This document shows, in pieces, positions 1 to 8,774 of a DNA stretch of 45,006 nucleotides (its first letter is position 1; every line of letters begins with the position of its first letter). The notes beneath the pieces were generated by a model, which was not told the origin of the DNA, made no database searches, and was given only the letters and a program-made list of their open reading frames with translations. The position numbers and the translations under genes were made by a program. Source of the stretch: Pseudomonadota bacterium (lineage in GTDB: Bacteria > Pseudomonadota > Alphaproteobacteria > G022571365); assembly GCA_022571365.1 (NCBI GenBank), contig JACZXZ010000010.1, forward strand, positions 1 to 45,006, in the 5' to 3' direction.

Positions 1-111
1 GAATCTGCTTGACGCGCCGGGTGAGTCTCATGGCGGCGCCCCTTTCGAACCTGTCGCCCGCTTCTTGGCAGGCCCGGTTTCTGAATAGCCCAGCCACCAG
101 GTTTTTGCAAC

Positions 112-186
112 GGACCTGCGGTCGGAAAATCCACGGCCGGCAGATCCACGGCCGGCAGATCCACGGTCGGCTGGACCTGCGGTCGG
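112..186. repeat. Short direct repeats upstream of the integrase fragment
   Basis: The 15-base unit ccacggccggcagat occurs at 131-145 and 146-160 and partly at 161-170. The cluster is bracketed by two copies of ggacctgcggtcgg at 112-125 and 173-186. No gene is recognisable in positions 1-250. The repeats may be part of the decayed element or a local slippage product. Confidence 0.7.
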
Positions 187-250
187 CTTAACTTGATTCC
201 CCCTTGAGCCACGCCAGGCAGGCGATTCCCCAAAAGGCTAACCATGTAGA

Positions 251-526
251 TTGGCTTCGGCTCCGCGCCGGTCGTGGCGTGATCCCATGTTTGCAAAATG
301 TTTGCAAATCGGCCGCAGCAAGCGCGCGGGCGTTCGATTCCGTTGTCATGACTTGCGCCACAAGTTCGCCATCGACTATCTACGCGAGCATGGGCGCAAT
401 GCGCTACCGAGACTGAGCGAAATTTTGGGCCATTCGTCGGTCAAAACTACTGAGATGTATGTTGCCTATGTCGGTCCGGAGTCGGCACACGAAACGACAC
501 ACATTGAAGCTGCGGGCGATAAATGA
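251..526 (+). pseudogene. Tyrosine recombinase (phage/island integrase), C-terminal fragment
   Basis: The 91-residue reading frame carries the C-terminal catalytic signature of tyrosine recombinases: a HDLRH box near residue 34, an LGHSSVKTT segment near residue 60 and a following MYVAY that supplies the nucleophilic Tyr. The N-terminal core-binding and SAM-like domains and the first catalytic Arg are missing, since a full integrase has 300-400 residues, so this is a remnant. It ends about 195 bp from the 3' end of the tRNA-Ser gene, the usual position of an integrase relative to its tRNA attachment site. I infer that it marks the edge of an old integrated element lying mainly left of the window. 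Confidence 0.75.
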
Positions 527-721
527 AGCTGTACGTTATCAGTGGCGGTGGTTTTGCATGGCCGGCATGGCTGAAAGCCCCGGTGAGTGGGTCAAGACAG
601 AAGGGGAACACGCAGCAAAAGCCATCACTGAGGCCGCCAAGCGAGTCGTCACAAATATGGTCACAACGATATAAAGCACGAGCTTTGACGAAGCCGGAAA
701 ATGCCAGCTAAGTCATTGAAA

Positions 722-814
722 TGGCGGAGGGTGTGGGATTCGAACCCACGATACGGTTGTTAACCGTATAACGATTTAGCAAACCGTCGCCTTCGACCAC
801 TCGGCCAACCCTCC
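722..814 (-). tRNA. tRNA-Ser(GCU), with encoded CCA
   Basis: Read on the minus strand, the molecule starts GGAGGGT and closes with the complementary ACCCTCC, then a G discriminator and an encoded CCA (complement of 722-724). The anticodon in the loop cggtttGCTaaatcg is GCU, which reads AGC/AGU serine codons. A long variable arm with an inverted repeat around cggttaacaaccg identifies the serine class, and the T arm GGTTCGAATCC is canonical. Its 3' end faces the integrase remnant, so it is a plausible attachment site. Confidence 0.97.
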
Positions 815-1256
815 GCTCAGGCGGCCAAAGCCACATGGCGTTTCCATCCGCCCTTCTACAAAGCGCCAGCAACCCTGTCAACGACGGTCCGGGGGCCCAA
901 AGCGGTTGTCGTCTGAGACCTGCAGCGGTTGCGCGCCTCGCCGAGGACCCCCACAGATCCGGCGGGCCCCGGACGCCGTCATCGCGTCTCTCACCCAAGG
1001 CCCCATCCCGGCTCTTTCGAGAATCACCCCCAACCTTGCCGCTTCCCCGACCGCGCCCGTGATCTCGGCCTGATTTCCCAACGAACCCTAAAGACCATGG
1101 CGAGCGCGGACGAGCGCGGGCGGGCGCGATAAACCGCGATAGACTTGGACGAGCGTTGGACGAGCGTTGGACGAGCACGGGCGCGCGCGGTAGACTTACG
1201 CGCGCGGTAGACTTACCGGCTTCAGCGCGCAGGCAAGCAATCGACGGAGACAGGGT
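815..1256. other. Intergenic region with GC-rich short tandem repeats
   Basis: No convincing gene lies between the tRNA and gloB. From 1145 to 1175 the 11-mer ttggacgagcg is repeated twice and then partly a third time. Immediately after, gcgcgcggtagacttac appears twice (about 1183-1215), with a diverged copy (cgcgataaaccgcgatagac) just upstream. A gacggagacag stretch ahead of 1257 supplies the gloB ribosome-binding site. Confidence 0.6.
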
Positions 1257-2048
1257 GTGATTGTCGAACAAATCTACACGGACAACGCCTATCGCAACTT
1301 CAACTATCTTATCGCGTGCCCCCAGACCGGCGAAGCGCTGGCCATCGATCCGCTGGAAGCTGAGCTATGCCTCAACACGGCGAGGGACCGCGGATGGGAA
1401 ATCACCCAGGTCCTCAACACCCACGAGCATTCCGACCATATCGGCGGCAACGAGGCGGTCATCAAAGCAACCGGAGCGAAGCTGTTGGCCCATGTCAAAG
1501 CAAAGGACAAAATCGCCAACATTGACATCGGCCTCTCGGCCGGCGACGTGATTAAGGTGGGCAAGACGGTGGAGCTCGAGTCCCTGGACACGCCCGGGCA
1601 CACGCTTTCCCATATTTGCCTCTTGTCCCACACCGACCCGCCTGTGCTGTTCTCAGGCGATACCTTGTTCAACGCCGGGGCCGGCAACTGCCACCATGGC
1701 GGCCATCCGAGCCACCTGTACGAGACCTTCGCCACACAGTTGGCCAAATTGCCCGAGGAGACACGGGTTTATCCCGGCCACGACTACATCGCCAACAATC
1801 TACGGTTCACCCTGGACCGCGAACCGGACAACGGGAAAGCCGGACAACTGTTGGACCAGGTGAAGGCCCAAGACCCGCACCGCGCCCTGGTCACGACCCT
1901 CGGGCTGGAGAAGGAGATCAATGCCTTTTTCAGGCTCCACAGCCCGACGGTGATCGCCCGGCTCAGGGAAGCCTTTCCCGACATGTCGGAAAAACCAGAG
2001 GCGAGAGAGGTGTTCCTCAAGCTGCGCGAGCTGCGTAACAAGTGGTAA
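1257..2048 (+). CDS. gloB: Hydroxyacylglutathione hydrolase (glyoxalase II)
   Basis: This 263-residue metallo-beta-lactamase-fold hydrolase should cleave S-lactoylglutathione to D-lactate and glutathione in the second step of cytosolic methylglyoxal detoxification. The metal-binding motif THEHSDH is at residues 55-61, the SGDTLF strand supplies the bridging Asp, and VYPGHDYIANNLRF matches the glyoxalase II segment after the third metal His. The C-terminal part fits the HAGH C-terminal domain. Length matches the family at about 255-265 residues. The start is GTG with a purine-rich GGAGA upstream. It stands alone, but two glutathione transferases follow within 2 kb on the other strand. Confidence 0.9.
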   Translation: MIVEQIYTDNAYRNFNYLIACPQTGEALAIDPLEAELCLNTARDRGWEITQVLNTHEHSDHIGGNEAVIKATGAKLLAHVKAKDKIANIDIGLSAGDVIKVGKTVELESLDTPGHTLSHICLLSHTDPPVLFSGDTLFNAGAGNCHHGGHPSHLYETFATQLAKLPEETRVYPGHDYIANNLRFTLDREPDNGKAGQLLDQVKAQDPHRALVTTLGLEKEINAFFRLHSPTVIARLREAFPDMSEKPEAREVFLKLRELRNKW

Positions 2049-2158
2049 GGCTAAGACTGCTCGAAAAAGGGATCAAGCCGCGCGCCGGGCCGGCCCGCCC
2101 TTGTACGGCGCGCCGGCGGTGCGATAATGAAGCCGGGTTCGATCCGTGAGGCTGGCCG

Positions 2159-2419
2159 ATGCTGATATTCCGCCGACTGCTGTTCTACGCCGCGCAACGG
2201 ATCGCGTTCGATCCGCGCGTGCGGGCCAAGGCGGCAGAGCTATTCGAAAAAGAGGTCAAGCCGCGCGCCGAGGTCGCCTGGCGCCGGACCAAACCGAAGC
2301 TCGACGCCGTCAAGGCCGAGCTCGAAGACATCGCCGATGACGTCGACCTCCGCGAACATTCTCGGAAGTTCGCCGCGAAGGTAAAGGAACGATTCCTCGA
2401 TCGCGATAAGCGGCGTTAG
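2159..2419 (+). CDS. Small conserved hypothetical protein
   Basis: The 86-residue product is basic and helical: a short hydrophobic N-terminal stretch (MLIFRRLLFYAAQRI) is followed by a charged region rich in Lys, Glu and Arg, compatible with a coiled coil or a membrane-peripheral helix. Its codon usage is typical of the surrounding GC-rich genes. It resembles small uncharacterised alphaproteobacterial proteins, but I do not recognise a named family. It lies between gloB and a convergent glutathione transferase gene, with no evident operon partner. Confidence 0.6.
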   Translation: MLIFRRLLFYAAQRIAFDPRVRAKAAELFEKEVKPRAEVAWRRTKPKLDAVKAELEDIADDVDLREHSRKFAAKVKERFLDRDKRR

Positions 2420-2561
2420 GCGCAGCTGGCTTTGCCAGGGGGCATCCTTACCGGCGACGCCCTCCGCTGCCGCGCGACCGGCGTGACGGCGATTTCGAGC
2501 GCCGAACGGGCATCCCGTCCAACCGGTCGGTCCGCCGCTAGAAAACGGACGCGGGCGCCGC

Positions 2562-3254
2562 TCAGCGCCGCATGTACTGCGTCGTGCCGAACAGCACCTC
2601 TTTCGCTTTCTCGTCCATGGGACCCACGCGCCTGCGGTCGGCCAGCACTTCGAGGCCCCGCCGCACCGCCGGACGCGCGGCGATGGCGTCGAACCAGCGC
2701 TTGACGCTCGGATAGTCCCCCGGGTTCACGCCCTGGCTTGCGGGGGACCTCAGCCACGGGAAGACCGCGATGTCGGCGATGGAATATTCGCCGGCCAGAT
2801 ACTCGCGGGTGGCAAGCTGGCGATCCATGACGCCGTACAGGCGCCCGGCCTCGTTGGTGTAGCGTTCGATGGCGTAGGGGATTTTCCCGGGCGCGTATTC
2901 GCGGAAGTGGTGCGCCTGGCCGAGCAGCGGCCCGATTCCGCCCACCTGGAACATGAGCCACTGGATGACGTCACAACGCGCCCGCGTCTCTTTAGGCAGG
3001 AGGCGGCCGGTCTTCTCGGCGAGATACATCAGGATCGCACCCGACTCGAAGAGCGCGATGGGTTCGCCGTCTGGCCCGTCGCGGTCGACGATGGCGGGAA
3101 TCCTGTTGTTGGGGCTGATCTTCAAGAACTCCGGCTTGAACTGATCGCCCGCGCCGATATCGACGGGAATGACGTTGTAGGGGAGGCCCACCTCCTCGAG
3201 CATGATGTGGACCTTATGGCCGTTGGGCGTCGGCCAGGTGTAGGCATCGATCAT
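2562..3254 (-). CDS. Glutathione transferase, YfcG/Ure2-like (copy 1)
   Basis: The 230-residue protein matches E. coli YfcG through most of its length: TPNGHKVHIMLEEVGLPYNV near the N terminus, SPNNRIPAIVD with the cis-Pro loop of the thioredoxin fold, LFESGAILMYLAEKTG for the glutathione gamma-Glu site, and GPLLGQAHHF in the helical C-terminal domain. YfcG has glutathione-dependent disulfide reductase activity, so that is the likely role. I start it at the MIDAYTWPTPNG methionine, because an upstream extension has no family similarity. It follows a paralogue (3484-4170) on the same strand, separated by about 230 bp. Confidence 0.9.
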   Translation of the reverse strand: MIDAYTWPTPNGHKVHIMLEEVGLPYNVIPVDIGAGDQFKPEFLKISPNNRIPAIVDRDGPDGEPIALFESGAILMYLAEKTGRLLPKETRARCDVIQWLMFQVGGIGPLLGQAHHFREYAPGKIPYAIERYTNEAGRLYGVMDRQLATREYLAGEYSIADIAVFPWLRSPASQGVNPGDYPSVKRWFDAIAARPAVRRGLEVLADRRRVGPMDEKAKEVLFGTTQYMRR

Positions 3255-3483
3255 CTGTCGCCATCCTCGTCCGTCTCTGTCGCCGTCATCCGCTGCGCTT
3301 ATCAAGACCCTGCGCGGGCCGCGCATCTGGATATAAACAGGCTGCGCGCGCAAGAAAACCCCCAGCGCCAGGCGCTGACCCTCGCAAGGCTGGCCTCAAC
3401 CTCAAGGCCCGCCAAGCGGTGTGTCGAAGGGCCGGCCGGCGGCTCGGGCGGCGTGGTCCCGGCCCGGCGTGAGGCCGGCCCGG

Positions 3484-4170
3484 CTAGCGCCGCTTGTATT
3501 GCTCCGCGCCGAACAAGCTCGACCAGCTCTCCTCGTCGAACTTGCCGGCCACGTCCTTGAGCCTCTCCATGTCCTTCGCGACCGCCGGACGGGCGGCGAT
3601 GGTGTCGAACCAGCGCTTGAGGTTCGGGAAGTCAGCCATGTCCTGGCCCTGGCGCTCGTGCAGCCTGATCCACGGGAAAGTCGCCATGTCGGCGATCGAA
3701 TAGTCGCCGGCCAGATATTGATGGACAGCAAGCCGGTGGTCCAGGATGCCATAGATGCGGCCCGCCTCGTTGGTGTAGCGGTCGACGGCATAAGGGATCC
3801 TCTCGGGCGCGTAGGCCCGGAAGTGGTGCGCCTGGCCGAGCATCGGACCGACGTTGCCCATCTGAAAGAAGAGCCACGTGAGGACCTCGATGCGGGCCCT
3901 GGGCTCGGTGGGCAGGAATCGGCCGGTCTTCTCGGCGAGATACATGAGGATCGCGCCCGACTCGAAGAGTGCGATGGACTCTCCGTCCGGCCCGTCATGG
4001 TCGACGATGGCCGGGATCTTGTTGTTCGGGCTGATCTTCAAGAACGCCGGCTTGAACTGGTCGCCCTTGCTTATATTGACCCAGATCACTTTGTAGGCCA
4101 GGCCCGCCTCCTCCAGCATGATGTGGATCTTCTGCCCGTTCGGCGTCTTCGCGCTGTATAGATCGATCAT
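3484..4170 (-). CDS. Glutathione transferase, YfcG/Ure2-like (copy 2)
   Basis: The 228-residue protein is a close paralogue of the neighbouring gene at 2562-3254 and shares the same motifs (TPNGQKIHIMLEEAGLAYKV, SPNNKIPAIVDHDGPDGES, ESGAILMYLAEKTG, GPMLGQAHHF). It begins MIDLY, as E. coli YfcG does, with an AAAGGA ribosome-binding site about 5 bases ahead of the ATG. It lies only 34 bp downstream of the PLP enzyme gene and is probably co-transcribed with it and with gatB. The product should be a cytosolic glutathione-dependent thiol/disulfide enzyme; its substrate is not evident. Confidence 0.9.
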   Translation of the reverse strand: MIDLYSAKTPNGQKIHIMLEEAGLAYKVIWVNISKGDQFKPAFLKISPNNKIPAIVDHDGPDGESIALFESGAILMYLAEKTGRFLPTEPRARIEVLTWLFFQMGNVGPMLGQAHHFRAYAPERIPYAVDRYTNEAGRIYGILDHRLAVHQYLAGDYSIADMATFPWIRLHERQGQDMADFPNLKRWFDTIAARPAVAKDMERLKDVAGKFDEESWSSLFGAEQYKRR

Positions 4171-4204
4171 ATTGATCCTTTCATCCGACGGAGGCTCACG
4201 CGAG

Positions 4205-5353
4205 CTACAAGCTCGCCAACGCTTGCTCAAGGTCGGCAACGAGATCCTCGGGCTCTTCGATGCCAACCGAAAGCCGCAGAAGGTCGCCCGGCACTGCAGT
4301 GCCTGGACCTTCGATGCTGGCGCGATGCTCGATTAAGCTTTCGACCCCGCCCAGCGAGGTGGCGCGCTTGAATATTTTGACCTCGGCCGCCACCTTGACC
4401 GCTGCCGCCTCGCCGTCTCTCAAGCGCAGGGAGAGCATGCCGCCGAAGCCCCCCTGCATCTGCCGCGCGGCCACTTCGTGACCGGGATGGTCCGGTAGGC
4501 CGGGATAAAGAACCTGGGCCAGTTTGGCATGGCCGTGGAAATGCCTCGCTAGTGCCTGGGCGGTCGCGCAGCTCTGGCGGACACGTAGGAACAGGGTGCG
4601 CATCCCGCGCAATAGGAGCCAGGCCTCAAAAGAACCGAGGACCGCCCCGCCGTCACGACGGATCGCGCGAATGCGCTCCCACATATCGTCCGTGCGAGCA
4701 GCGACGAGGGCTCCAGCGAGCACGTCGCTGTGGCCATTCAGATACTTCGTCGCCGCGTGCATGACGATGTCGGCACCATGTTCTATCGGCCGGGTGAGCA
4801 CCGGTGTCGCGACGGTCCCGTCGACGGCCAGCCGGGCGCCGGCACTGTGGGTAAGCTCCGCCGCAGCGGCGATATCGGTGATCGTCCAGAGAGGATTGGC
4901 CGGCGTCTCGATCCAGACGAGTTTCGTTTGTCCCGGGCGGAGCGCTGCCTTAAACGCCGTGAGATCGTCTGTCGCAACGAAGTCGACCTGGAGGCCCCAG
5001 CGCACCGCAAACTCCTGGAGCCAGCGGCGGAGAACCCAATACATCACTTTCGGCGCTACGACGTGATCGCCCGGCGAAAGGGCCTGAAACACGGTCGCCG
5101 CCGCTGCCATCCCCGAAGAGAACAGCAGCGCTGCCATCCCGCCGTCGAGGGTCGCCAGCAAGGTCTCAACCTGATCGTAGGTGGGATTGTCGTCGCGAAT
5201 GTAAATCCGACCCGTCGGATACCGATTGTCGGCATCGCGCACAAAGGTGGTGGCGGGATGGATCGGCGCCACCACGGCCCGGGTCGTCTCGTCGATCCAG
5301 CCGAGCGCCTGGGCGGCGAGCGTCGCAGGCCGAGGTTTGGGATCGTCGGTCAC
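4205..5353 (-). CDS. Trans-sulfuration family PLP-dependent enzyme (Cys/Met metabolism)
   Basis: The 382-residue protein has the cystathionine gamma-synthase/beta-lyase/methionine gamma-lyase fold. HPATTFVRD, a [13 protein letters not shown] segment, SSGMAAAA (phosphate loop), IETPANPLW and [14 protein letters not shown] are visible, with the Schiff-base Lys at about residue 203. The typical VDNTF after the cofactor Asp reads VDGTV, so the exact substrate cannot be assigned (cystathionine, O-acetylhomoserine or methionine are possible). The GTG start overlaps the gatB stop as GTGA, which indicates translational coupling. The stop lies 34 bp from the downstream glutathione transferase gene, and a sulfur/thiol link between the two is plausible. 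Confidence 0.85.
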   Translation of the reverse strand: MTDDPKPRPATLAAQALGWIDETTRAVVAPIHPATTFVRDADNRYPTGRIYIRDDNPTYDQVETLLATLDGGMAALLFSSGMAAAATVFQALSPGDHVVAPKVMYWVLRRWLQEFAVRWGLQVDFVATDDLTAFKAALRPGQTKLVWIETPANPLWTITDIAAAAELTHSAGARLAVDGTVATPVLTRPIEHGADIVMHAATKYLNGHSDVLAGALVAARTDDMWERIRAIRRDGGAVLGSFEAWLLLRGMRTLFLRVRQSCATAQALARHFHGHAKLAQVLYPGLPDHPGHEVAARQMQGGFGGMLSLRLRDGEAAAVKVAAEVKIFKRATSLGGVESLIEHRASIEGPGTAVPGDLLRLSVGIEEPEDLVADLEQALASL

Positions 5354-6816
5354 TTACCCCCCAGCTTCTTCCTCAGGACCTCGTTGACCAGCTTCGGACT
5401 GGCCTTGCCCTGGGTGGCGCGCATGACCTGGCCCATGAGGAAGCCGAAGAGCTTTTCCTTGCCCGCCTTGTAGGCGGCCACCTCGTCGGCCTGGTCGGTC
5501 AGCACCCGGTCGACCGCCGCCTCGATGGCGCCGGCGTCACTCACTTGTTCGAGGCCTTTCTCCGCCACGATCCGGGCCGCGTCCTTGCCGGTTACCAACA
5601 TGACCGTGAGGACTTCCTTGGCAGAGCGCGCCGAGACCTTTTCCTCGACAACGAGGTCGATGAGGCCGGCGAACCGTTCGGGAGGGATATCGTTGATCGA
5701 CTTGCCAGCCTTGCTTAGCTGCCCGAACAACTCGTTGATCACCCAGTTGGCGACCAGTTTGGGATCGCGGCGGTCCTCGCCGCCTCCGCCACCGACCACG
5801 GCCTCGTAGTAGTCAGCCGTCTCCCTCTCCGCCACCAACACACCGGCGTCATAGGCGGACAGGCCGTAGTCGGCCATGAACCGGGCCTTCTTCTCATCCG
5901 GGAGCTCCGGCAGGCCGGCCTTGATCTTCTCGACCCATTCCTTGTCGAGAATCAAGGGCAGAAGGTCTGGATCCGGAAAATAGCGATAGTCATGCGCCTC
6001 CTCCTTGGTGCGCATGAGCCGCGTTACCCCTTTCCGGGAATCGAAAAGTCGGGTCTCCTGCGCCACCGTCCCGCCTTCCTCACGCAACTCGATCTGGCGC
6101 CGCGCCTCATATTCGATGGCCTGTTGGACGAAGCGGATCGAATTCACATTCTTGATCTCAGAGCGGGTGCCGTAGTCTTCGCCCGGCCGGCGAACCGAAA
6201 CGTTGGCGTCACAGCGCAGCGAGCCCTGCTCCATGTTACCGTCGCAGGTGCCTAGATAACGCAGGATAGAGCGCAGCTTGCGCAGGTAGACTCCGGCCTC
6301 CTCGGCGCTGCGCAAATCGGGCTCGGAGACGATCTCCATGAGCGCGATGCCGCAGCGGTTGAGGTCCACATAGGTGAGATCCGGGTGCTGGTCGTGCAGG
6401 CTCTTACCGGCGTCCTGCTCCAGATGCAGGCGGGTGATGCCGACCGCCCTGGTCTCGCCGTTCGGCAAATCCAGATAGACCGTGCCCTTGCCGACGATGG
6501 GCTGCTGATACTGGGAGATCTGATAGCCCGCCGGCAGGTCGGGATAGAAGTAGTTCTTGCGGTCGAACACCGAGTAGAGGTTGATCTCGGCTTTGAGGCC
6601 CAGGCCCGTGCGGACCGCCTGCTCGACGCAGAACTCGTTGATCACCGGCAGCATGCCCGGCATGGCCGCGTCGACGAACGAGACCTGGGTGTTGGCCTCG
6701 GCCCCGAAATCGGTGGGCGCGCCCGAGAACAGCTTGGCCGCGGAGATCACCTGGGCGTGGATCTCGAGGCCGATGACCACCTCCCACTCGCCGGTCTTGC
6801 CCTGGATCGTCGTCAT
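5350..6816 (-). CDS. gatB: Asp-tRNA(Asn)/Glu-tRNA(Gln) amidotransferase subunit B
   Basis: The 488-residue GatB binds misacylated Glu-tRNA(Gln) or Asp-tRNA(Asn), phosphorylates the side chain and amidates it with ammonia channelled from Gat[28 protein letters not shown], the metal/kinase cradle with [19 protein letters not shown] and [17 protein letters not shown] are standard, and the C-terminal GatB/Yqey helical domain ends in a typical Lys-rich tail. The start [11 protein letters not shown] was chosen because 91 further in-frame upstream residues are low-complexity and unrelated. It follows gatA by 73 bp and overlaps the next gene. Confidence 0.96.
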   Translation of the reverse strand: MTTIQGKTGEWEVVIGLEIHAQVISAAKLFSGAPTDFGAEANTQVSFVDAAMPGMLPVINEFCVEQAVRTGLGLKAEINLYSVFDRKNYFYPDLPAGYQISQYQQPIVGKGTVYLDLPNGETRAVGITRLHLEQDAGKSLHDQHPDLTYVDLNRCGIALMEIVSEPDLRSAEEAGVYLRKLRSILRYLGTCDGNMEQGSLRCDANVSVRRPGEDYGTRSEIKNVNSIRFVQQAIEYEARRQIELREEGGTVAQETRLFDSRKGVTRLMRTKEEAHDYRYFPDPDLLPLILDKEWVEKIKAGLPELPDEKKARFMADYGLSAYDAGVLVAERETADYYEAVVGGGGGEDRRDPKLVANWVINELFGQLSKAGKSINDIPPERFAGLIDLVVEEKVSARSAKEVLTVMLVTGKDAARIVAEKGLEQVSDAGAIEAAVDRVLTDQADEVAAYKAGKEKLFGFLMGQVMRATQGKASPKLVNEVLRKKLGGK

Positions 6817-6889
6817 TGCGTCCCGTCCCTTATCATCCTCATCTCCGAGCTTGTCGAAGCATGAGGCAAAAAGCATTTGCTGCTGGCCA

Positions 6890-8374
6890 TCACACTCCCG
6901 CAATGAACTGCGGGCGGGCGTCAAACCCCGCCGCCTTTTCCAACACATCGGCAACCCGGAGCACCGTCTCCTCGTCGAAGGCGCGGCCGATGATCTGCAG
7001 CCCGAGCGGCAGGCCGTCCGCGCTAAGCCCCGCCGGCACCGAGATGCCGGGAAGCCCCGCCAGGCTCGCTGGCACGGTGAAGACGTCATTCAGATACATG
7101 GCGATGGGGTCATCCATCTTTTCGCCCACCGGGAAGGCGGCAGACGGCGCGGTCGGCGTCAGAACCAAGTCGACGCTCTCGAACGCGTCCTTGAAATCCT
7201 GGGCGATCAGGCTCCGCACCTTCTGGGCCTTGAGGTAGTAGGCGTCGTAATAGCCGGCTGAGAGCACATAGGTGCCGATCAGTACCCGCCGTTTGACCTC
7301 GGCGCCGAACCCCTCGGCCCGGGTGGTCTCGTACATCTCCTCAGGGGTCTTGCCTTCGACGCGCAGCCCGTAGCGCACCCCGTCATAGCGGGCCAGGTTC
7401 GAGGACGCCTCGGCCGGGGCGATGATGTAATAGGTCGGCAAGGCGTATCTGGTGTGGGGCAGGCTGACCTCCACCGCCTCGGCCCCGGCTGCTTCAAGCC
7501 AGTCCATCCCTCGCCGCCACAATTCCTCGATCTCGGCCGGCATGCCGTCCACCCGGTACTCCTTGGGAATGCCGATCTTGAGGCCGCGCACGTCGCCCGT
7601 GAGCGCCGCCTCGTAATCGGGGACGTCCACCGGCGCCGAGGTCGAGTCTCCCGGATCGTGACCGGCCATAGCGCGGAGCATGATGGCGGCGTCGCGGACG
7701 GTCCGGGTCATGGGCCCGGCCTGGTCGAGGGAGGAGGCGAACGCCACGATGCCCCAGCGCGAGCAACGCCCATATGTGGGCTTCAGCCCCACGACGCCGC
7801 AGAACGAGGCCGGCTGGCGGATCGAGCCGCCGGTGTCCGTGCCGATAGCACCGAGGGCCGCGCGCGCCGCTACCAGCGCCGCCGAGCCGCCCGACGAGCC
7901 GCCCGGAACCAGCGGCCGGTTATCGCCGCCTCCCTGGCGCCGCCACGGGTTCTCGGCGGCACCGTAATAGCTCGTCATGTTGGACGAGCCCATGGCGAAC
8001 TCGTCCATGTTGGCCTTGCCCAGCATCACCGCCCCGGCCTGCCACAGTTGGGCCGTCACCGTCGACTCATAGGCCGGTTTGAACCCGTCGAGGATGTGCG
8101 AGCCGGCGGTGGCCAGCACACCGGCGGTGCAGAACAGATCCTTGACGGCGATCGGGATGCCCTCCATCAACCCGGCGTCGCCTCGTTTGCGGCGGGCGTC
8201 GGAGGCCTCCGCCATTTCGCGCGCCCGCTCGGGCGTCTCGGTGATGAGCGCGTTCAAGGGTCGCGCGGCCTCAACCGCCCTGATATGAGCTTCCGCAAGT
8301 TCGCGGGCGGAAAACGTGCCCTTGGCCAGCCCATCGCGGGCCTCCGCGATGGTCAGCTCGGTCAGCGCGCCCAT
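6890..8374 (-). CDS. gatA: Asp-tRNA(Asn)/Glu-tRNA(Gln) amidotransferase subunit A
   Basis: The 494-residue amidase-signature subunit releases ammonia from glutamine for the GatB reaction. The Ser-cisSer-Lys triad can be placed at Lys78 (IAVKDLF), Ser160 (GGSSGGS) and Ser184 ([10 protein letters not shown]). [10 protein letters not shown] and [13 protein letters not shown] also fit GatA. The ATG at 8374 overlaps the last base of the gatC stop (TGATG), so the two are coupled; an in-frame GTG one codon upstream is an alternative start. Length is normal for the family. Confidence 0.96.
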   Translation of the reverse strand: MGALTELTIAEARDGLAKGTFSARELAEAHIRAVEAARPLNALITETPERAREMAEASDARRKRGDAGLMEGIPIAVKDLFCTAGVLATAGSHILDGFKPAYESTVTAQLWQAGAVMLGKANMDEFAMGSSNMTSYYGAAENPWRRQGGGDNRPLVPGGSSGGSAALVAARAALGAIGTDTGGSIRQPASFCGVVGLKPTYGRCSRWGIVAFASSLDQAGPMTRTVRDAAIMLRAMAGHDPGDSTSAPVDVPDYEAALTGDVRGLKIGIPKEYRVDGMPAEIEELWRRGMDWLEAAGAEAVEVSLPHTRYALPTYYIIAPAEASSNLARYDGVRYGLRVEGKTPEEMYETTRAEGFGAEVKRRVLIGTYVLSAGYYDAYYLKAQKVRSLIAQDFKDAFESVDLVLTPTAPSAAFPVGEKMDDPIAMYLNDVFTVPASLAGLPGISVPAGLSADGLPLGLQIIGRAFDEETVLRVADVLEKAAGFDARPQFIAGV

Positions 8375-8661
8375 CACTCCAACACTTTGGGCACGGAGAA
8401 GAAGCCGCGGGCCGATGCCGGCGCGTTGGCCAAAACCGTATCGACGGACTCGCGCTCGGTGACCACGTCCTGGCGGCGCGGCAGCTTCATCCCGGCAACG
8501 CCGGTCATGGGCGCCACGTTCTCGGTATCGACCTCACCCAGCTGCTCGACCCAGGCCAGAATCTTGGACAGCTCTCCGACCAGGTGGTCCAGCTCCTGAT
8601 CCGTCGCCTTGATCCGGGCAAGGATTGCGATATGCGCGACGGTGGCCTTATCCAGCGCCAT
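8374..8661 (-). CDS. gatC: Asp-tRNA(Asn)/Glu-tRNA(Gln) amidotransferase subunit C
   Basis: The 95-residue GatC wraps around GatA and GatB and stabilises the complex. The N-terminal helix [16 protein letters not shown], the [19 protein letters not shown] segment and the C-terminal FFSVPKVLE, normally FxVPKVI/LE, are diagnostic. It is the first gene of a gatC-gatA-gatB-PLP enzyme-GST run on the minus strand, and diverges from ruvX across about 110 bp that should hold both promoters. Confidence 0.96.
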   Translation of the reverse strand: MALDKATVAHIAILARIKATDQELDHLVGELSKILAWVEQLGEVDTENVAPMTGVAGMKLPRRQDVVTERESVDTVLANAPASARGFFSVPKVLE

Positions 8662-8774
8662 AGTGTAACTGTTTCCACGGGACCCAGGAGACCGTCAAGC
8701 CTCTCTGGAATCATCTTTGGGATCGCAAGTTTATGAAGGGCTGCGCGGAAAACGCGCGGAAGTTATCATCCGCC

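Noticed and set aside
251-526. Integrase of the 29-45 kb prophage
   Set aside because: It is separated from the prophage by 28 kb of conserved core genes and lies on the outer side of the tRNA.
523-711. 62-codon frame between the integrase fragment and the tRNA
   Set aside because: No motif and no family resemblance; probably non-coding flank of the attachment site.
708-1271. 187-codon open frame on the minus strand
   Set aside because: It runs across the tRNA-Ser gene and GC-rich repeats, and the product is low-complexity.
3402-3998. Long open frame overlapping the second glutathione transferase
   Set aside because: Ser/Arg/Pro-rich shadow of the glutathione transferase gene on the same strand.
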